Positions 11,268 to 14,675 of a stretch of 14,675 nt of DNA are shown piece by piece. Made by a program: the position numbers and the translations under genes. Below the pieces are notes generated by a model. It was given only the letters and a program-made list of their open reading frames with translations. It had not been told where the DNA came from and made no database searches. Position 1 is the first letter of the stretch. Each line of letters opens with the position of its first letter. Source of the DNA: Desulfamplus sp. (lineage in GTDB: Bacteria; Desulfobacterota; Desulfobacteria; Desulfobacterales; Desulfobacteraceae); assembly GCA_015232935.1 (NCBI GenBank), contig JADFYT010000026.1, forward strand, positions 1-14,675, read 5' to 3'.

Positions 11268-12761
11268 CTATTTTCCTATGCAGAACCTGCTGAAAATCTG
11301 ATCAAGAATATCAATGCCGGCACTGTTTCCTGTGATCTCTCCCAAAAAGTCAACAGCACTTCTGATATCAATTGCCAGAGTCTCTTCTCCAAAGCAGTAT
11401 CCGGACAAATTCTGCCTTGCCTGTTCAAGTGCTACTGATGCCTTCTTGAGTGCTGTTTTATGCCTTAAATTTGGAACAACAGCGGATGACAGATTTAGAT
11501 TACTGGTTGCAATCTGAGTAATTTTTCTTCTGAGATCATCAACTGCAATATCTTCTGTTGCCGAAATGGCTATAACCGGTATGGATGAAATCTGTGCAGG
11601 CAGCTCAAACAGGTACTGTCTGTCTATTTTATCTGCCTTGTTCAAGACAAGTATCGTCTTTTTGTTAACCGGGACAACAGCTTCAAGCTCTTTCATTACA
11701 AGAGCAATCCCGCCCTTTTTTACAGATTCAACATCTTCCATAAAAAGAATCATGTCAGATTCAAGTATATGCTGCCTTGCCCTCTCGATACCTATCTTTT
11801 CAACAGGATCATCAGTCTTGTGCATGCCTGCTGTATCTGAAATAACAAAAGGAATTCCATTGATATTGAGACTTTCTTCTATAAGATCCCTTGTAGTTCC
11901 TGGAAATGCGGTGACAATAGAGCGCTCTTTTTCCAGAAGCCGGTTCATAAGGCTTGATTTGCCAACATTTGGCGGTCCGCAGATAGATATTTTAAGCCCA
12001 TCCCTTAGAAAATGGGCATCTTCATACTGCTTGATTCCGTTATTGCAGATATCCATTATATTGAGGATAACTTCAATAGCACGATCCGCAGGAAGAATAT
12101 CTCCGGTCTCTTCTGGAAAATCAATTACAGCTTCAATTTTTGTCAGAAGCTCAATCAGCTCTTCTCTTGCGTGTGTAACACTGTTTTTAAAGTGACCCAG
12201 GCTCTGGGAAACTGCTATTTTAAGCGAGTTTGCAGATCTTGCATTGATAATATCCACAACCGCCTCTGCCTGGGTCAGGTCGATACGGCCATTTAAAAAT
12301 GCCCTTTTGGTAAATTCTCCTGGTTCTGCAAGGCGTACACCCATTGAAAGAACCTGCTCAAGAATGGCCTGCATGACAATGGGGCCTGAATGGGCATGAA
12401 TTTCAATAACATCCTCAGCAGTATATGATCGGGGTGCAAGCATTGAAATAACAAGAACCTCGTCCAGCACATTGCCGGTAACAGTATCAAAAATATACCC
12501 GTGAGTTACCCTGTGAGATTCATTAAAAGAGGATGCGCAAGAATTGGGGATAATAAATTGAGGGGGAGGACTCATATCAGCAGATAGTTCAGGATCGATT
12601 GAGACTTGTCGCTCTGTCGAGACCGGTCGATCTGCAAACCGAGGCTTTTTTCCAAACAGTGCACAAACGACCTCTATTGCCCTGGAGCCGGAAATCCGTA
12701 TAATACCGATACCTCCGGCTCCGGGAGGGGTTGCAATGGCGGCAATCGTATCTGTTATCAT
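11268..12761 (-). CDS. mnmE: tRNA uridine-5-carboxymethylaminomethyl modification GTPase MnmE
   Basis: MnmE works with MnmG to build the cmnm5 group at the wobble uridine (U34) of certain tRNAs. From ATG 12761 it has 497 residues, against about 455 usually. Motifs: ATPPGAGGIGIIRISG (10-25), EPGEFTKRAFLNG (146-158) and DLTQAEAVVDII; the G domain has GPPNVGKSS (262-270), GTTRD (288-292), DTAGM (309-313) and NKAD (374-377); the chain ends in the catalytic FCIGK (493-497). Residues about 38-82 hold an insert with DRPVST/ERQVSI repeats before the conserved SHRVTHGYI. I chose the ATG because conserved sequence begins right there; an in-frame TTG at 12794 would add a low-complexity YEQEQQEKR leader. 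It follows jag at 257 bp. Confidence 0.94.
   Translation of the reverse strand: MITDTIAAIATPPGAGGIGIIRISGSRAIEVVCALFGKKPRFADRPVSTERQVSIDPELSADMSPPPQFIIPNSCASSFNESHRVTHGYIFDTVTGNVLDEVLVISMLAPRSYTAEDVIEIHAHSGPIVMQAILEQVLSMGVRLAEPGEFTKRAFLNGRIDLTQAEAVVDIINARSANSLKIAVSQSLGHFKNSVTHAREELIELLTKIEAVIDFPEETGDILPADRAIEVILNIMDICNNGIKQYEDAHFLRDGLKISICGPPNVGKSSLMNRLLEKERSIVTAFPGTTRDLIEESLNINGIPFVISDTAGMHKTDDPVEKIGIERARQHILESDMILFMEDVESVKKGGIALVMKELEAVVPVNKKTILVLNKADKIDRQYLFELPAQISSIPVIAISATEDIAVDDLRRKITQIATSNLNLSSAVVPNLRHKTALKKASVALEQARQNLSGYCFGEETLAIDIRSAVDFLGEITGNSAGIDILDQIFSRFCIGK
12596..12631 (-). repeat. 18-bp in-frame tandem repeat inside mnmE
   Basis: On the coding strand GATCGACCGGTCTCGACA is followed by GAGCGACAAGTCTCAATC, giving DRPVST then ERQVSI. 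Twelve of 18 bases match. It lies in the N-terminal folate-binding domain loop where MnmE proteins usually have only a few residues. Confidence 0.6.
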
Positions 12762-12767
12762 TGGTCT

Positions 12768-12815
12768 TTTTTCTTGTTGTTCCTGTTCATACAAATGCTC
12801 ATGTTTCTGTTCATA
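12768..12815 (-). repeat. Degenerate 24-bp tandem repeat just upstream of the mnmE ATG
   Basis: Coding-strand units beginning TATGAACAG occur twice, 24 bp apart (12815-12792 and 12791-12768). They read YEQKHEHL then YEQEQQEK in frame with mnmE, open back to a TGA near 12840. No in-frame ATG lies in this stretch, so it is probably 5' leader, unless the TTG at 12794 is used. Confidence 0.5.
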
Positions 12816-12854
12816 AGCATATAACTGTTGATGATCATATCACTGTAGTGCTTC

Positions 12855-12933
12855 TTCAAGTTTAAAGTGCCGGGTGGAATCTCGGGTCATTCAATATCCC
12901 GGGTGTTGTCTTGCCCGACAGTTAAAACTTGAA
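12855..12933. repeat. Imperfect 20-bp inverted repeat between jag and mnmE
   Basis: TTCAAGTTTAAAGTGCCGGG (12855-12874) mirrors CCCGACAGTTAAAACTTGAA (12914-12933), with about 16 of 20 positions pairing when one gap is allowed. A second, inner pair (CTCGGG at 12881-12886 with CCCGGG at 12898-12903) gives a double-stem structure. No T-run follows on the minus strand. It could be a small mobile-element relic, a processing site or a weak terminator separating jag from mnmE. Confidence 0.5.
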
Positions 12934-13017
12934 ATAACAGTAGTCATGTCCAGGAATTTTAATCCGGAAATAATTACAGGGAAGCCGCCTGTGTTTGTCT
13001 GGTTGTTTGACATAGAT

Positions 13018-14675
13018 CTATTTTTTAAATGCTTTTCTACGTTTGAACGAACTCTTTTTGGGAAATATAACAAGTCTTCTGTAATAACCTTCTCCCATAC
13101 TCTGGGTTCTTACCCTTGTGTCATCCTTAAGGGCAAGGTGAACAATTCTTCTGTCCTGTGCTGTCATCTGGTTGATGGTAGCAGGCTTGCCGGTTTTCTT
13201 TGCCTTGTCAGCCATCTTGTAGGCAAGAGTTCTCAGGTTTGCCTTTCTGGTCTCCATGTATCCCTCAATATCAACCTTGAGCCTGACTCTTGATTCACTA
13301 TATCTATTGATGATCTTGTCCGTAAGGAACTGCATGGCTTCAAGAGTTTGGCCTCTTCTGCCAATAAGAACTCCGGAATTTCCGCCCTCAACCTTTAAAA
13401 GAAGTCTGTCCTCGTCACTTTGGGCAACAACAGTAGCATCGTCAGCAATCAAGGCCACCATCCGCTCAAGAGTCTCCCTGCCGATACGCATGGCCTCCTC
13501 AGAAACATCAACAGGAATTTCACCCTTGTATTTGGGTGGATATCCGTCATCCCGTTCATCATATGTTTCCAAAATATCCTTGTCTTCATAATCAGCATCA
13601 TTATCAGTAACAGAAATCTCTTCATCCCAGTCAGCCAGGTTTTCAGACTTGCCTTGTAAAAGCTCGTTATCAGATGCAGTTTCAGATTCACAATGATGAT
13701 CTGTTCCGGCACGTCTGTCATCTGAGAATCCTTTCACAGACAAAGATGTTGCGGACTTGTCATCAGGAGTAGCAGACTTGCCATCAGGAGTAGCGGACTT
13801 GCCATCAGGAACTCCTGTGGTATCAGGGAAGGTTGCCGCCTGACCAGACAGTAGTGCTTGTGACCCGGCATCAGGATCAGCAACCTGGCTCTCAGATTGC
13901 ACAGCAGCCTGTCTCTCGGATTGGAATCCGGCTTTGTCAATAGATTGAATGGCATCATTGAGGACAGTGTCTCCATCAGCTCTCAACCATGTATCTTTTT
14001 TTCTGACGCGTTTTTTTCGGCTGTAGGATTTTGCTGTTGCAGGCTTAGTCTCATCACCCCTTCTTCTGAATGATCTTCTTGAAACATTTTTTTCATCGGC
14101 CTGTTTACTGGCAGCAGATACTTCAGCAGCGGGTGTCTCAGCAGAAGAATCCTCAACACTCCTGGTTTCAGTCAGCTCCTTTTCAAAAGCCTGTTTCTTT
14201 CCAGATGTTTTTTTGCCTGATGATCTTGATCTTCTTGACCTGGAAGACGCGGACTTGTCTCCTGTTGTTCTGTCAGAAGGTAGATGTTTCTTGTTTTCCG
14301 AAGGCTTTGTGTGTTCCGGATATTTACCCTTTTCAGGAGAATTTGCGTTTTCGGCGGGTAAAGAGACTCTCTCTTGTGAAGGCGTTCCGTTTTCTGAAGA
14401 AACATCCTTGTCCGAATCACTATGCACAGATGGCTGCTTTTTGGGAGAAGGCACGCCATTCAAAGGGGTTGTGTCTTTGCCAAAGGCCTCGTCCACTATG
14501 GACATCACGCCTGCTCTGTCACTGTCATAAGACAAGGATTTGGCAGATGTGCTGTTATCTTTTTTTTCAGGCAGAGTAACCCTGATTCTTGCTTTTTTTA
14601 CGCCTACAATACCAAAGATGCCAGTAGAGCCTGAAGAGATAACGTCATATACAAGATTTTTTTTTGAAACATTTA
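13018..14675 (-). CDS. jag: RNA-binding protein Jag/KhpB, extended linker (5' end outside window)
   Basis: Jag/KhpB (SpoIIIJ-associated protein) is a KH-R3H RNA-binding protein, normally encoded after yidC. At least 551 codons are visible and the frame is open to the window edge. The first residues include SGSTGIFGIVGVKKARIRV, the end of the Jag-N domain, so the TTG at 14535 is not the start. A low-complexity linker rich in Lys, Ser, Glu and Asp runs from about residue 45 to 385 of the fragment and contains three copies of P-D-G/D-K-S-A-T. The KH domain (about 400-465) has LIGRRGQTLEAM with the GRRG loop (438-441). The R3H domain (about 470-540) has R-x3-H in DRRIVHLAL. Family members are often 200-350 residues, so the linker is exceptionally long. 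mnmE lies downstream, a classic neighbour. Confidence 0.93.
   Translation of the reverse strand, partial: NVSKKNLVYDVISSGSTGIFGIVGVKKARIRVTLPEKKDNSTSAKSLSYDSDRAGVMSIVDEAFGKDTTPLNGVPSPKKQPSVHSDSDKDVSSENGTPSQERVSLPAENANSPEKGKYPEHTKPSENKKHLPSDRTTGDKSASSRSRRSRSSGKKTSGKKQAFEKELTETRSVEDSSAETPAAEVSAASKQADEKNVSRRSFRRRGDETKPATAKSYSRKKRVRKKDTWLRADGDTVLNDAIQSIDKAGFQSERQAAVQSESQVADPDAGSQALLSGQAATFPDTTGVPDGKSATPDGKSATPDDKSATSLSVKGFSDDRRAGTDHHCESETASDNELLQGKSENLADWDEEISVTDNDADYEDKDILETYDERDDGYPPKYKGEIPVDVSEEAMRIGRETLERMVALIADDATVVAQSDEDRLLLKVEGGNSGVLIGRRGQTLEAMQFLTDKIINRYSESRVRLKVDIEGYMETRKANLRTLAYKMADKAKKTGKPATINQMTAQDRRIVHLALKDDTRVRTQSMGEGYYRRLVIFPKKSSFKRRKAFKK
13748..13810 (-). repeat. 21-bp in-frame tandem repeat, 3 copies, in the jag linker
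   Basis: Plus-strand units 13748-13768, 13769-13789 and 13790-13810 share GGACTTGYCATCAGGA-type sequence; copies 2 and 3 differ at one base. Translated on the minus strand they give P-D-G/D-K-S-A-T three times. The close identity suggests recent expansion. Confidence 0.93.

Noticed and set aside
11566..12195. A 209-codon open frame on the plus strand opposite mnmE
   Set aside because: It is fully antisense to the conserved GTPase domain of mnmE, has no recognisable domain, and is a shadow frame.
12792..12794. TTG as the start of mnmE
   Set aside because: It would add a Gln/Glu-rich repeat leader not seen in MnmE proteins. Conserved sequence begins at ATG 12761, although neither start has a strong ribosome binding site.
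12891..13013. A 40-codon minus-strand frame starting MSNNQTNTGGFP, 4 bp after the jag stop
   Set aside because: There is no ribosome binding site, its last third lies inside the inverted repeat at 12855-12933, and its composition is not convincingly protein-like. It could be a coupled small gene, but nothing beyond position supports it.
14533..14535. TTG as the start of jag
   Set aside because: The frame continues upstream to the window edge and encodes the conserved end of the Jag-N domain, so the gene is cut by the window edge and the TTG is internal.

Overview
This 14.7 kb window is a chromosomal stretch of mostly conserved housekeeping genes, moderately AT-rich, from what looks like an anaerobic sulfate-reducer-type deltaproteobacterium (Desulfobacterales-like). 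The lineage call is inference. It rests on the protein flavour: an anaerobe-type ThiC tail, a second YchF-like GTPase, a YkgJ cysteine-cluster protein, GAF/PAS sensors that end after the phospho-acceptor domain, and a jag-mnmE pair. No rRNA, tRNA or CRISPR array was seen.

Layout. (1) Positions 1-2013, plus strand: the 3' end of thiC, a divergent thiE-like gene and an NAD kinase gene that overlaps it by 4 bp. They form one probable cofactor operon. (2) Positions 2080-5714, minus strand: a tight three-gene operon with a GAF-PAS-HisKA sensor lacking an ATPase domain, a CyuA-type L-cysteine desulfidase and an EamA/DMT exporter. (3) Positions 6074-7597, plus strand and divergent from that operon: a NifA-type sigma-54 activator. 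The 359-base gap between them holds a perfect AT-rich palindrome. (4) Positions 7598-7903: a gene-free, repeat-rich stretch. (5) Positions 7904-8590, plus strand: a DUF554 membrane protein. It is convergent with a degenerate YchF-like GTPase (8712-9869, minus). (6) Positions 10044-11036, minus strand: a YkgJ-family protein followed by a small unknown protein. (7) Positions 11268 to the end, minus strand: mnmE and, upstream of it, a very long jag/khpB. The jag gene runs off the right edge, because its Jag-N domain is readable to the last codon.

How the genes work together. The left block supplies thiamine and NADP. The cysteine desulfidase, exporter and sensor could form a cysteine/sulfide homeostasis unit, possibly linked to the divergent sigma-54 activator; this is inference from gene order. 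The right block is translation-related: tRNA U34 modification by MnmE and RNA binding by Jag/KhpB.

Two features stand out. First, six of the conserved proteins (ThiE-like, EamA, cysteine desulfidase, YchF-like, MnmE, Jag) carry short tandem repeats whose units are almost all multiples of 3 bp. They lie in loops, tails or linkers where the families normally have little or nothing, as if one process keeps growing in-frame repeats in housekeeping genes. Second, the intergenic gaps hold several structured repeats: a 57-bp double-hairpin element in two good and some degenerate copies, hairpins resembling the ends of IS200/IS605-type elements, and a roughly 92-bp element bounded by a perfect 12-bp inverted repeat.
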